Below are positions 36,325 to 48,409 of a DNA stretch of 64,000 bases, piece after piece (position 1 is the stretch's first letter; the number at the start of each line of letters is the position of its first letter). This DNA is from Benincasa hispida. Taxonomy: Eukaryota > Streptophyta > Magnoliopsida > Cucurbitales > Cucurbitaceae. Under the pieces are notes generated by a model, which saw only the letters and a program-made list of their open reading frames with translations, was not told where the DNA came from and did not search any database. The translations under genes and the position numbers were made by a program. The DNA lies in the NCBI RefSeq assembly GCF_009727055.1, contig NC_052349.1:45549776-45613775 (forward strand), in the 5' to 3' direction.

Positions 36325-38331
36325 TGAAAACCCTAAGGCACAGCGGAAACCAAAACACAGAACCATTTCGTTTTTCCAAATTAGCATTTTAAAAAAACCA
36401 TTTTGCATTATAATAAAAAGTAATATTAATTAAGCATGCAATTCCCAAAAAGACTAATTATATAGGGGAAGAAACCCTACTTTGCAAACCTTTTGACAAT
36501 TCTGTAGAATTTCTTTGTTGAATTGGGATTGAGCACCACCACTTGTAAACCTCCCTATTCTTGCAGGGAATTGAGGCTATGGAAAATTATGAGATTCTCT
36601 CTTTTAGGATTTGGGAATATCGCATAACGATTTTTCTTTCTTTTCTCATGAAGAAGGAAAAAAACACACAGAGACATTGAGAGTCATTTTTTCTCTCTCT
36701 TGTTAGAGAGAGATGGTGAGAGAGAGAAAAACGTGGGATTGATCTCACGTTTTCTTGTAACTTTTTTAAATGGGTATTTAATTTGTTTTTAAATTTATTA
36801 ATTAAATCATAATTAATTAAATGATCATTTCAATCATATATTTGAATGATTTCCTCTCACATAACCTATAGTTTTAATGTGCATCTAATGTACATTAATT
36901 TTAACCTATAGTTTTGATTTCATCAATTTAATTAAATTCAAAATTGAATTAAATTAAATAATTAATTAATCATTCAATTAAATATCACATATTTAATTTA
37001 GTTTCCCATTTGAATCATATTAAAAAAAACATTTATTTCATTTAACCTATAGTTTTAGTGCCCATCCAATGCACATTATTTTTAACCTATAGTTTTCAAT
37101 ATGAATCTTATTCATATTAAATTAATATTTGGACTCCTTTTAAATATTTCGTTCTCTTATTTATTAATTTTGAATCATATCTAAAATTAATAATAAAGTC
37201 TAAAGATAAACTTTATATTAAAATGTATCAACATATATTAAAAATTCTCAATTCTGAATTTGAACATTTCAAATTCAATTTAAAGACAAATTACCTCAAT
37301 ACCCTTTACAAGCTAGGAAGGGGATCTAATGGACCTGAAGATCAAAAGCTCCAACAATGTGGGATTTATTGGCTAAACTCATTAACCAAATTAATCAATA
37401 TTCGTTAACTATGTACTCCATTGAAGACCCACAGTTGTACTCTTTTCATTATAGATATGTTTTTTTGTCCACAAATATAGACCAATAACAGCAAGTTAGT
37501 CCTTCACGAGTGTCCGTAACACCAGTTAGATCAAATTACCATTTTACCCTTGAGTTATCTTTACATCCTTAAGTACCAGTGCTCCTCTAATGAACAACTT
37601 GTTTATGGTCCAATCATTAAACAGAAACCCATCTCGAGCCAGTGAGAGGGTAAGGCCCTTTGTTCAAGTCCCAAAGACACCACTTAAGGGAATACTCATT
37701 TACTTACCTTGAAGTCGGGAAAGAGTGAAATACATCTTGTGTGATTATGTTCTCAGATACCCACTCAGTCTTATCCCCAAAATGGTAGGCATATTGAATC
37801 GGCGAACTGGCCACTCTCACCCATACAAATCAAAGGACAATCCCTCGTGAACAGAAGTTCATAATATACACAGGAGTAAGACTAATTTGCCTAGGTCATC
37901 CTATTGAAATAAAAACCTAACTAGTTAATGGAGTTACATATAGTGGTTACTATTTCGCGGTCCGGTGTTGTACAAACTCATTGCATAGAATACCTCCACT
38001 CGCGTGTGTCCTACACGAAGTGTTGGATCATTGTGTTTGTATCAAATACAAAGTGGGTTGCATCCATAGTGTTACTAGGATAAGGTACCCAACCTTATCC
38101 CTATACTATAGACACTTTAAGTTGTATATTGAACATTGATCCCTATATGTCTCTACACATAGTTCAAGACTTACAAGATAGCCTAGGATGTTAGTTTATT
38201 GGATTTTAGGGTTATAAGAAAAAATTAAATAAAACATCAATAACACTTATTGATAAAAACAATACTATTTATTAATGACAGTTATTTAATTACATTCACT
38301 ATCTGCGAGTTTTAGGGCATAAAACCCAACA
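36325..38331 (-). repeat. copia LTR (solo or truncated), minus strand
   Basis: The right end is AACCCAACA, so on the minus strand it starts TGTTGGGTTT. It shares the blocks seen in the other copia LTRs here (for example GATAAGGTACCCAACCTTAT near 38085 and AGAGTGAAATACATCTTGTG near 37725). No PBS or PPT is next to it. The left end, near TGAAAACCCTAAGG, is uncertain. Confidence 0.65.
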
Positions 38332-39444
38332 GATGAGACTCTGTCATCCACCAAAAGATTTTCATTCAAAGAAAACCTTAAAACTCAAACGTCAAAACAA
38401 ATACAACCTAATGGCTAGGCTTTATATAGCCTCCCAAAATCCTAATGTGTGCCAGATCATATATTTAATAAAACGACAAAGTTACCCTTATTTAACATGT
38501 TTAGAAAGGAGAAGATTGGAAACAATAAAACTAGACTTAAATTAATAAAGAAAATATTAATAATAACTTAGAGCTCTAGGCGGTTCATATCATCCTATTC
38601 ATATACTTGTGAGTGTTTGAATCAAATTTAATTGTATTTTTTGGATTCAATTATGATTTACTAGGCTATGATCATATTGTGGGGCGATTGTGAATTGTAT
38701 GATCATTGCTTTAGATTAACGTATAATATGAGATATATAATTGTATGTTAATCTGTAAGAAGCAATAGGTTAGGTTAACTTGTGAGTTGATAATGATAAG
38801 CATTGCTTTAATCAACCTAGGATTGAATCAAAGAAATATTTAATTAGACGCTTGAAAATTGGATATTCAATTTAACTTTGCCTTAGATTTTAGTGCAATT
38901 AGGACAATTTGGATTTGTATGTTTTTCATCAATTCACTTTAGACTAATTAGTTAATTAAGACGATTAATTAGCTTTTCTCTAATTAATTCGGTTAAATAT
39001 AAACAAATACTTAAATCAAGTTATGAGAGTTCGATGATCGAGAGTATTGAATAGGAAAATTCTGCAATAACCCAAGCTAGGTCTTTTTCATAGATTATCA
39101 CAACTTTCAATTTTCTTTGTTTATTTTTATGTAATTTAATTTTCTTGAAATCAAAAAATTTCAAAATCCCCCTCGATTACCTCATAATTGTAAGCTATTT
39201 AATAGAGAAATTCAAAGGTTCCCTAAATTCTACCACTACTATAATATTAGGTAGAAACGGTTAATTGTTTGATCCGCAATTAGGTGAAAAATTCCGCTAA
39301 CCAGTGGCCCCCTTTTGCCCTATTTATTCCTCATCTACTTTAGGAGAGAGAATGAAATGGTAATTTTTCAGGTTTGCGCATCAACTCTTATTGTCCCTCC
39401 CTTTCTCTCTTTTTTTTTTTTTTTTCGCAGATGATAGTCCTCTT
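38332..39444. other. AT-rich DNA with no recognised gene
   Basis: No ORF beyond 70 codons and no family motif that I recognise. It ends with a T-run at 39411-39425 just before a copia LTR. Confidence 0.5.
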
Positions 39445-41362
39445 TGTAGGAATTGAATTCCTTGCAGAAGCATGGAAACTTCGTACAAATCGAATTCAAT
39501 TAATGTACAGTGAAATATTGAGAAGAAAACAACCTAAAAATGGTGGAGAAACATTCATAAAACCTAAGTATGCAATCTACAAAAAGTTTAAAAAAGAGGA
39601 GACTAACCCTTGATGAATAACTATTCTTCATGCAAGTCCTCTCCAAGATCATGAACAATCATTCTGGACGAACACTGGACTCTTCCTCAAAACCGGACAC
39701 CACCAAATAGTAACCTTGTTATTCTCCAGAATAAGGAAAGGAAGTGTGAGCTCCTTCTTGGTTGCTTTTGGCATATGGAATTTTACAGAGAAGGAAAAAT
39801 TATGAGATATGTCAGAGAGAGCTCTGTGTTTTTTCTTACAAAAAACTTATGTTCTTTGCTTTCCAAAAACCACAAAATAAGATAAGAGTGACGCAAAGGG
39901 AGTTACCATAACTCCCTTTCACGTTCAACCAATATAATTCCCCTACCATGGGGAGTTATAATTATATTATTAAACTAATAATAATATAATACGTATATTA
40001 TATGGTTATTTATTTATTTAACAAACCATATAATATGCATTATAATCATATTGTAATGCAATTATTTTTTATACCTATAATTTTAATATGAATCATATTT
40101 ACATTAAATTTTAACATATAGTTTTTTATATAAATACTATTTGAATCTCATTCAAATATTTCTCTCACATATTGTATAGTTTTGATTATAAATCATATTT
40201 ATAATTAACTAGATAATATAATTTATCAATATACTTTATACATTATATTAATCATAATAATATAATTAATTGCTTAAATTTCCAAAATTAGAACAATGCA
40301 AATTATTTCAAAAATAATTATTCCTTGTTTTTATCATTAGTGAGCTAACAAGGGGACCTTATGGACTACATATTAGAAGCTCCAATAATACGAGATTGAT
40401 CAATTAAACTCTTTAATTAGATTAATCAGCATTCATTAATTGTTTATCACTCCACTAAAGACTGACAGCTGCACTCTTCGTACTGTAGACATATTTCTAT
40501 GTCCACGGATATAACCAATGAATAGTAAGTTGACACTTCAGAAATTCTCATAACTATAATTGGATCAAATTATCATTTTATCCCTGTAGTTGCATCTAAC
40601 TTCTTAAATGCCATTGTTCCCTCTAATGAATAACTAGACTATAGCCCAACTATAAACTAACCCCTCTCGAGCCAATGAGAGGGTGTGTTCTAATTATTAA
40701 AGACCCGGAATAAGCTATAAAGAGAGTACTTTTCTACTTTCCCTACTACAGGAATGAGTGAATTCCATCTTTTGTAGTTGTGTCCCTAGCTCCCTACTCG
40801 GACAGATCCTCAAAATGGTAGGCATATTGAGTCGGCGAAACTAGCCACTCTCACCCATACAGATCAAAGGATTGCCCTAATAGGCAAGAGTTCACAACTC
40901 ACCCAGGATTAAGGTCAAGTCACCTATAGTCATCTTATTGAAATGTTAGTCTCTACAAGCAACGGTGTTATACAGAGAAATTAATCATTTTGTGGTCCGG
41001 TCTTATATAAACTCCTTATACATGATACCCTCACTCACATGTCTCCACATGAACAATATGGATCATATCGTTTGTAACACTTACAACTCATGTAGTAGTT
41101 ACAAAAGGGGTTGTATCCGCAATGTCACCAAGATTAGGCATTCAACCTTAACCATGTATTGCGGACCTTTTAGGTTATTACTTGAACATGATCCACTTGT
41201 ATGTCTACTACATACTGTTTAAGTTACACTAAACAGCCTTGGATCTTAGTTTATTAGATTGAGTTAATGCTATCTAAATTTCAAATAAAACACTTCCAAA
41301 TAACTTGTTTTTATATATTACAAACTACAAGATCCATGAGATTTAGGACACTAAATTCAACA
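39445..41362 (-). repeat. copia 3' LTR
   Basis: 1918 bp, of the same LTR group as 9967-11629. Block order matches, including GGAATGAGTGAATTCCATCT near 40750. Confidence 0.8.
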
Positions 41363-41516
41363 ATCTCCCACTTGTCCTAAACAAGTGGGGTGTACAATAA
41401 AAGATACAATATAAAGTACAATACAATAAATTAGAGAATCCACTATACCCCAAAATTCTCCCACTTTCCCTAGACAAGATGATGCAAATTCCATAAACCA
41501 AACTCTCCAGGTGACC

Positions 41517-42350
41517 CTAAAAAACTTTAGCCATGAGAGCCTTTGTAAATGGATCAGCAATGTTATGCTCTGAAGCGATATTTGTGACAATCACATCTCC
41601 CTGTTGCACAATCTCCCTAATGAGATAATACTTGCGCTTGATGTGTTTTCCTTGTTTATGGCTTTGGGGCTTCTTGAAGTTTTCCATAACACCATTGTTA
41701 TCATAATATAGGGTGACCGGCATTGACATGTTTGGAACATCTTCCAAATTTGTCAAAAACATCCTAAGCCAGACAGCTTCTTTAACAGCTTCACAAGCAG
41801 CTACATACTCTCTCTCCATGGGGAAGTTAGCAATACAACATCGCTTAATGCTACGTCATACTATAGCCCCTCCGTTAAGATCAAACACTAATCCTAATAT
41901 GGATTTCCTAGAATCCTTATTAGTTTGAAAATAAGAGTTAGTGTATCTTGTAAGGATCAAATCCTTAGCACCATACACAAGTATATAGTTTACTATTCTC
42001 TTAAGATACTTGGGAATAGTTTCAACTGTCGTCCAATGATCAAATCTTGGACTGGATTGATATCTACTGACTATTACCACTGCATAACAAATATCTGGTC
42101 TAGTACACAACATGACATACATGAGGTTACCTACTGTAGATTCATAGGGAATCCGTCTCATTTCTTCAATTTCTTGAGGTGTCTTAAAACATTATCCCTT
42201 GGACGAAATAATCCCATGTCTGAAAGGTAATAAACCTTTCTTGGAATTTTGCATCAAATACCTAACAAGCGTTTTGTTGATATATAATGCTTGAGACAAG
42301 GCTAGTATTTTGTTCTTACGATCCCTAATGATTTGGATCCTTAGAACAAA
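41517..42350 (-). pseudogene. copia RT end and RNase H (broken)
   Basis: The frame 42161-41856 reads SRYQSSPRFDHWTTVETIPK and GYTNS-type residues (RYTNSYFQTNKDSRKSILG). The frame 41819-41517 reads EYVAACEAVKEAVWLRMFLT, LYYDNNGVMENFKK and ADPFTKALMAKVF. The expected D of YTNSDF is Y here. Beyond 42161 the RT tail is readable only in fragments. Confidence 0.88.
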
Positions 42351-42428
42351 CTACATGCCATATTGTGTCTTTTATATATACTATATATATAGATATAAAT
42401 ATAGATCTCAACAAGATACTATTAAACC

Positions 42429-42837
42429 TATTATAAATATTATGATAATAGATACCCATTAGATGCTCATGCTTAGTGTCCATTGATCATGTGTCATACT
42501 CCCATTTCCCAAAGTATTGTCCATGTGTCTCAACATTACATATTATTGGTGTCCATGTAAACCACCTCCTACTTGCTAAATTACCTATAAATAGTAGCAT
42601 TTGGTGGATTTTGGAAGCCACACACATTGGGCAAATTCCATGAAAATTAGATAAAGTGGAGAATTTAGAGAAATGTATTTACTTTATATTTTATTAATTT
42701 ATTTTATTTTGTTAATTTATATATTATGTTTAATTTATTTTAATATTTATTTATTATTATTATATTATATTATATTTATTTTGATATTATATTTTATTGG
42801 TATCCGTGTTCCTATTGTGCTCCTCAGGTTCACAATA
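42429..42837 (+). repeat. 5' LTR of short-LTR copia element
   Basis: Collinear with 50714-51043. TATA box TATAAATA at 42586-42593. Ends GTTCACAATA. The next bases (CGTTATCAGTACGAGCTT) are the presumed primer site, which is not the initiator tRNA-Met 3' end. Confidence 0.82.
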
Positions 42838-43371
42838 CGTTATCAGTACGAGCTTCTATTGTTTTCCTCGCTAAATGTAGGTTCTAAAAGTATGTCGGTT
42901 TTTCTTTCTTCGTTATAATTAATAAATTCAAATGTTGTTCTACATATTTGATATATATTAAATTTATAATATAAATATAATATATTGTAATAGTGTTACT
43001 ATGAAAATATTATAAAATTAAAATTTGTAGCATTTGATATTAATGGTAATAATTGTTTGTCATTAGTGCTTGATGTCAAAATACACCTAGATGCCATAAA
43101 AATGTGACATTAGAAAATAATTTTTCTTTCTAAAGTTTGTCATAAATAGATGCACTTAAGGCTCCAAAATTTTAAATCAATATGTTAGAGAAGACATTTT
43201 TCTACATTTCAGATATGCTTCTGCAGTAGCAATATCGAGAGAAAGGTTTTAAACATTATTCTAAACTAATTTCATATCTTCTCATGGCCGAACAAAATAA
43301 AAAGTTATTGATGAAAAATCAAGAATCTCGACCAACTGAAACGATACCATTCCTTGAAGTGAATGTTGTAA
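42838..43371 (+). other. copia leader and decayed gag start
   Basis: Mostly AT-rich. Gag-like residues are only dimly readable from about 43180. There is no intact ORF. Confidence 0.5.
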
Positions 43372-43745
43372 ATGTTAATAATCGTGGTTAAGGTCGTGAC
43401 CGTGGCAGGGGAAGAAATAATTATTATTTTCATGGTGGTCATTCTAATCATTCAAATTTTAAAAGAACCACACAAAATGATGATCACAAAGGAAAAGCTC
43501 CATAAGATAAGAGTTCAAAAAGTGTTGAAAATAAATGCTTTCGATGCGGAATGACTGTGCATTAATCACGTATCTATCGTACGTCAAAACACTTAATTGA
43601 TCTCTATCAAGCCTCCCTGAAGGAAAAAGAAAAAAAAAATGTAGAAGAAAATTTTGCATACAAGTATAATGACATATTTGACCCATCCCATATGAAAAAT
43701 TTGGATGTGGCGGACTTCTTTGAATCTCCTGAAGAGAAAATCGGC
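43372..43745 (+). pseudogene. copia gag end with zinc knuckle
   Basis: A G/R-rich stretch (GRGRGRN-like in mixed frames) is followed by KCFRCGMTVH and SRIYRTSKHL, a CCHC knuckle whose last Cys is Tyr and which contains a stop. Next come HLIDLYQASLKEKEKK and NLDVADFFESPEE, typical of this copia group. Confidence 0.7.
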
Positions 43746-43944
43746 TGAATTGATGGAACATCAAGTGTTTCCTTTGACTTTGAAAATATCTAGATTTAAT
43801 GTTTTTTTTTTTATTCATCTTCATATTTTTTTTCTCTTAGTAGATGTTAACCTTTGTATATTTCAAATGTTATGTTTCTTATTGTAATTATTTTCTTTTA
43901 ATGAAGAAATTTGGATCATTTTCATATGTTGGGTGATAAAAAAT

Positions 43945-44965
43945 GAGTAAAGTAGATATATGTCTGATAGACAGTGCAACTACACATACAATACTTACAA
44001 GTAAAAAAAAAAAATCCAAACTGACAATGCTGGAAGAAAAAGTCAATATGATATCAAGTTCTGTAAACCTGATTGAAGGCTTTGAAAAAAGAAAATATTA
44101 TTTTTCCTAGAGGAACAAAATTTACAATTGACAATGTATTGTTCTCTAGTATCATATGAAAAACGTATACTAGAAGAGTTGTCTACTTTATCTTATGGAT
44201 TATATTATACTCATATACGAGTAATTGAAACATATGCAATAATGAATCTAAAGTTTATGAATCCAAACAAATTTATAATTTGGCATGACAGATTAGGTCA
44301 TCTAGGGTCTATAATGATGAGAAGAATTTTTTAGAATTCAAATGGACACCTATTGAAAAGCCAGAAGAGTCTTCAATCTAATGAATTATCATATGATGCT
44401 TGCTCTCAAGGCAAATTAATCATTAGACCATCACCAGTCAAAGTGGGGATTGAATCACCTGCATTTTTAGAACAAAATCATGGTGATATATGTGAACCTA
44501 TTAACTCACTAAGTGGACCATTTAGATATTTTATTTTATAAATAGACGCATCCAGCAGATCAAGTCGAAATCTTGCATTTGCAAGATTACATGCTCAAAT
44601 AATTAATTTAAGAGCACAATTTCCTGATTATACAATTAAGACCATTCGTCTTGATAATGCTAGTGAATTTACATCTCAAGTTTTTGATAATTATTGTATG
44701 TCAATTGGGATAAGTGTTGAACTTCTTGTGGCTCATGTTCATATACAAAATGGTTTAGTAGAATCATTAATAAAACGTTTACAGTTAATTGCTAGACCAT
44801 TGCTTATGAGAGCTAAGCTTCCTACATCTGTATGAGGGCATGCTATTTTTCATGCAACATCACTTGTAACCATTATGTTAGTATATTATCATAAGCACTC
44901 GCCATTATAATTAAATTATGGCCATGAGCCAAATATTTCTCATCTGAGAATTTTTGGATGTGCAA
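43945..44965 (+). pseudogene. copia protease, pre-integrase and integrase (broken)
   Basis: The protease signature is seen near 43966 as LIDSATTHTI, with the usual Gly of DSG changed to Ala. The pre-integrase block at 44270 reads IWHDRLGHLGSIMMRRI. The integrase triad is visible across stops: IDASSRSSRN (44545), IRLDNASEFTSQ (44650) and NGLVESLIKRLQL (44750). It ends at NISHLRIFGCAS (44960), where a foreign block begins. Confidence 0.85.
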
Positions 44966-45680
44966 GTCAAAAAGGAAAAAGAAAAAAAAAAAAAAAAAAA
45001 CTTTCCTTCTTCTCTTTCCCCCCGAAAGCCCCCCCCCCCCCAATCTCTTCTGCTTCCAGCTACATGAGGTCCTGCAAGCCATCGATTGAACCAGCCGCAG
45101 CTAGATGCAGACGTGTCTGAAAGCTTGAGACACCGCTGCTCGAAAGCTTCATCCGTAACCAGACATGCACGCCGCTGACCGAAAGCTTCAGACGTAGACC
45201 CAACCGGGGGACCTCAGACGTGAGTCGTGTGTGCTATCAATGAGCCGACCATGATCGTAGCTCCATCGTCGTCGTCATTACTGTTGGTGCCCGCGGCAAT
45301 TTTCATCTGGCAGCTTCAAGGTCTTCTCATGTGGCCTCTGTTCGCGCACTGTGAGGTAAGACCTTGGTTGTTTTTTATTAGTTTCTTGGGTTTCTTGAAA
45401 GATCTTGGTTATTTGGTGTAATTTTGGCCTTCGGGCCTACATCTTATGCCTATGTATGGCATTCCCTTGGGAACACCACTTATGTTTATGATTATGCCCT
45501 CCGGGGTCACTATTTATGAAAGTGTGACTTCAGATTCGCCCCTTATGCCTATGCCTACGATGTCATTGTGCACTTGTGTCCCGATGGGAAGGCTAACAGA
45601 TCACTAAGTGGGCTCAGTAGTGGGTCGCTTACCGTATATTATATGGTAGACCAGTGGGTCCAAAGATAAAAACCTTGAAA
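44966..45680. other. unidentified ~0.7-kb block inserted in copia polyprotein
   Basis: Directly after the integrase FGCA block come an A-run (44980-45000), a pyrimidine tract and a C-run (45030-45042). GC-richer DNA follows with repeated GAAAGCTT (45119, 45143, 45181) and then TTATGCC-type repeats (45440-45570). RT-linker residues resume near 45700. There are no clear termini or known coding content. Confidence 0.55.
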
Positions 45681-45699
45681 AAGAAATATAATTAATAGT

Positions 45700-46573
45700 C
45701 AAGAAGACTTGGTTGAGGATATAAATACCAATGAAGAAATCCATGAAATGACTAGTGAGGAAGGTGAAATACCTAAAGATAATAATGAGATTTCAATAAA
45801 CTATGTCATGATAGGAAAAAGATGGAACCAAACTAATGTAGTTATTGGCAACATTTTCACGTATAATGTTGCTCTTGATATTATATCTGAAAGTAAAGAT
45901 CCTGAACCAAAATCTGTTAAGAACGTCGACATAGAAAAGATTGGCTTCAGTCAAAATAAGCAATCAAGGTAGAATTAAACTCACTTTCAAAATGTCAGAT
46001 TTTTGGACCAGTAGTCCGAACACCAGAAGGTGTCAAACCTGTGGGATACAAATGGGTATTTATGAGGAAAGAAAATGAAAATAATGTGGTCACAAGATAT
46101 AAAGCAAAACTAGTTGCACAAGATTTTTCACAAAGACATGGATTTGATTATGAGGAGACGTATTCTCTGGTGGTGGATGCAATTACATTAACATATTTAA
46201 TTGGTCTGACTATGTATAAAAATCTGGATATCCATCTTATGGATGTAGTCACAACATATTTATATGGATCTCTTAATAATGATATTTATATAAGAATCCT
46301 TGAAGGATTTAAGGTACCTAAAACATATAAATCAAATTCCCAGGAATTGTATTCAATAAAGTTACGAAGATCGCTATATGGATTTTTAACAATTAGGACG
46401 AATGTGGTACAATTGCTTGAGTGGATATTTGTTGAAAGAAGGATATCAAAACAATCCAATATGTCCATGTGTTTTTATAAACAATTCACAGTCAGGATTT
46501 GCTATTATAACTGTATATGTTGATGATTTAAATATAATTGGGACTCCTGAAGAGCTTTCAAAGACAATAGAAT
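45700..46573 (+). pseudogene. copia linker and reverse transcriptase, 5' part
   Basis: The linker frame 45709-45972 holds EISINYVMIGKRWNQTNVVI. RT from 46041 reads MGYKWVFMRKENENNVVTRY, KLVAQDFSQRHGFDYEETYS, then LRRSLYGF, and in another frame ITVYVDDLNIIGTPEELSKT with the catalytic YVDD (about 46513). It is interrupted at 46573 by an insertion and continues at 49615. Confidence 0.88.
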
Positions 46574-48261
46574 TGAAGGATCTCTTAACGAAGAGTTCCA
46601 TGAGCGTGTTCAGATCGCTCTAATTTCACAGTGATATACATTCAAACGCACAGTTATGCAATATATAGTAATTAACGGCATGCTTTGAACAAAAAAATAA
46701 CAAGGGAGAGAGTTCTCATACCAGTTGAAAACGGTCTTCAAACTTTGGAACTCAACGCAGTGGATGACTTCTACCCGATTAACCAACGCCCAACAGATGC
46801 ATCGACTACAACAACACGAACAACCGTAAAAACACGAATGCAATGGGGACGACACCACCAGAAAAGAGCCCCAGGTATTCTCGAAGTGAGAACCCAAAGC
46901 GTGGTCTTTGGTGAGTTTGGTAGAGGTAGGAGGAAGAACAGATCATGTAGGCGATAAGCAAGTGAGAGGGAATATGAAGCTATCATATATCAAGATGCTT
47001 ATTGCTTAGAAGAAACTACACAATCGTGTAGATTTTACTGAACGATCGTTTAGAAAACAGAAGGTGATCATTTAGCAAACACGACACACTATACGATCGT
47101 TTAGGAAAGCTAATCGATCGTTTAGGACTTAGTGTGCGATCGTTTAGGCGCTAGGTAGACGATCGTTTAGACGCTGAGCGACTATCGTATAGGCTCTCGA
47201 TTTTAAGCGATCGATTACGTTTCCACACCAACGCGCTCCTTCGATCTTTTTCTGGTCGACCTTCGAACGATTCAAAATGAAACAAATTTCATTTTTATTC
47301 ATCGATTATAATAACTGATGATGTTCCCCACTAACGCACGTCCAAGCGTGATTTTGGGTTAATTATCATATAATTAACCAATTAAAATATTAATAAATAT
47401 AATCATATTATATTTTTAACCTATAGTGAACACATATCTACTATATAATTTCTCCTTACTGAATAATTAAAATCATATTTTATATCTAATTTCCTCCAAA
47501 ATAATGTATCTCATTACATTTAGCAATTTATCATTCAAGCACTGAATCAGACCTTTAGGGAGCTATCTATCTACTTTACCCCTGCCTCGAGAAGGAGTGA
47601 ATTCCATCTTGTGTGCTGAGTTCCCACTTCCCAAAATCAGGACGAATCCCCCAAAATGTAGTAGGTTTGAATTGTGTGACCTGGCCACTCCGCACCCCAT
47701 ACAAAATCAAAGAACCGCCCTCAATTGCTCAGGACGGTTCCCAAACTCACTCAGGATTGAGGTCATTTTACCTATGGTCATCCTAGTGAAGTGAAAGTCT
47801 CTAACATGAATGGTGTTATATACGAGACGTTAACAACTCATGGTCAGATCTTATACAAACTTTTTGTATAGGACGCCCCGCTCGTATGTCCCCAACACGA
47901 AATGATCAGGATCAGACCATTTTGACAAGTCACAACACTTTGTGACCATTCCACAAAGCGAGTCACATCCGTAGCATTACCAGGATAAGGTTTCCCTCCT
48001 AATATCCATATACTACAGACCATTTTGGTTATCACTCAAAAGGACTGATCCACTTGTATGTCACCACATACCATGCTTGAGTTACATACCAGATAACCAA
48101 GGATTTTCTGTTTACTGGTTTGTGGTAAAGTAAATAAAACAAGCAACTGAGCAAAAATAAGATGTGCAAGTAAAATATCATTATATTATACAACCACAAG
48201 CGTTCGTTACAATCTATTTACAAACTACAGGACACGAGACTTAGGGCATCAAACCCAAACA
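46574..48261 (-). repeat. copia 3' LTR with GATCGTTTAG cluster
   Basis: 1688 bp. On the minus strand it starts TGTTTGGGT. At 47035-47215 it holds seven copies of a GATCGTTTAG-type motif spaced by about 20-25 bp. Confidence 0.85.
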
Positions 48262-48409
48262 ATCTCCCTCTTGTTCTAAAGCGAAGTGGGGGTGTACAAA
48301 AAAAAATTAGTACAAAACAATAAACTAGGGCATAAAAGCCCAATACAAGAAAATCTTCCACTTGCCTTAAATCCAGTCGCAGATGATTCTATAGACCCAT
48401 GCTCCGTAG

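Larger units (their letters stand above)
39445..42350 (-). mobile_element. 5'-truncated copia element: 3' LTR plus RT/RNase H end
   Basis: Minus strand. The 3' LTR is 41362-39445 (starts TGTTGAATT, ends CCTACA), preceded by a PPT (41373-41363). RNase H and the end of RT are at 41517-42350. No 5' LTR, gag or integrase is present. The right break is in the RT block about 80 bp before the next element. Confidence 0.82.

Noticed and set aside
36306..38340. GATGAGACT repeated on both sides of the minus copia LTR as a target duplication
   Set aside because: Nine bases is too long for copia, and the left copy is not next to a TG terminus.
46610..46986. Short ORFs on both strands within the LTR at 46574-48261
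   Set aside because: They lie in LTR sequence, are not shared by related LTRs, and have no domain.
47035..47215. Regularly spaced repeats that could suggest a CRISPR-like array
   Set aside because: The repeat unit is only about 10 bp, imperfect, inside a plant LTR and found elsewhere as scattered copies; the genome is eukaryotic.
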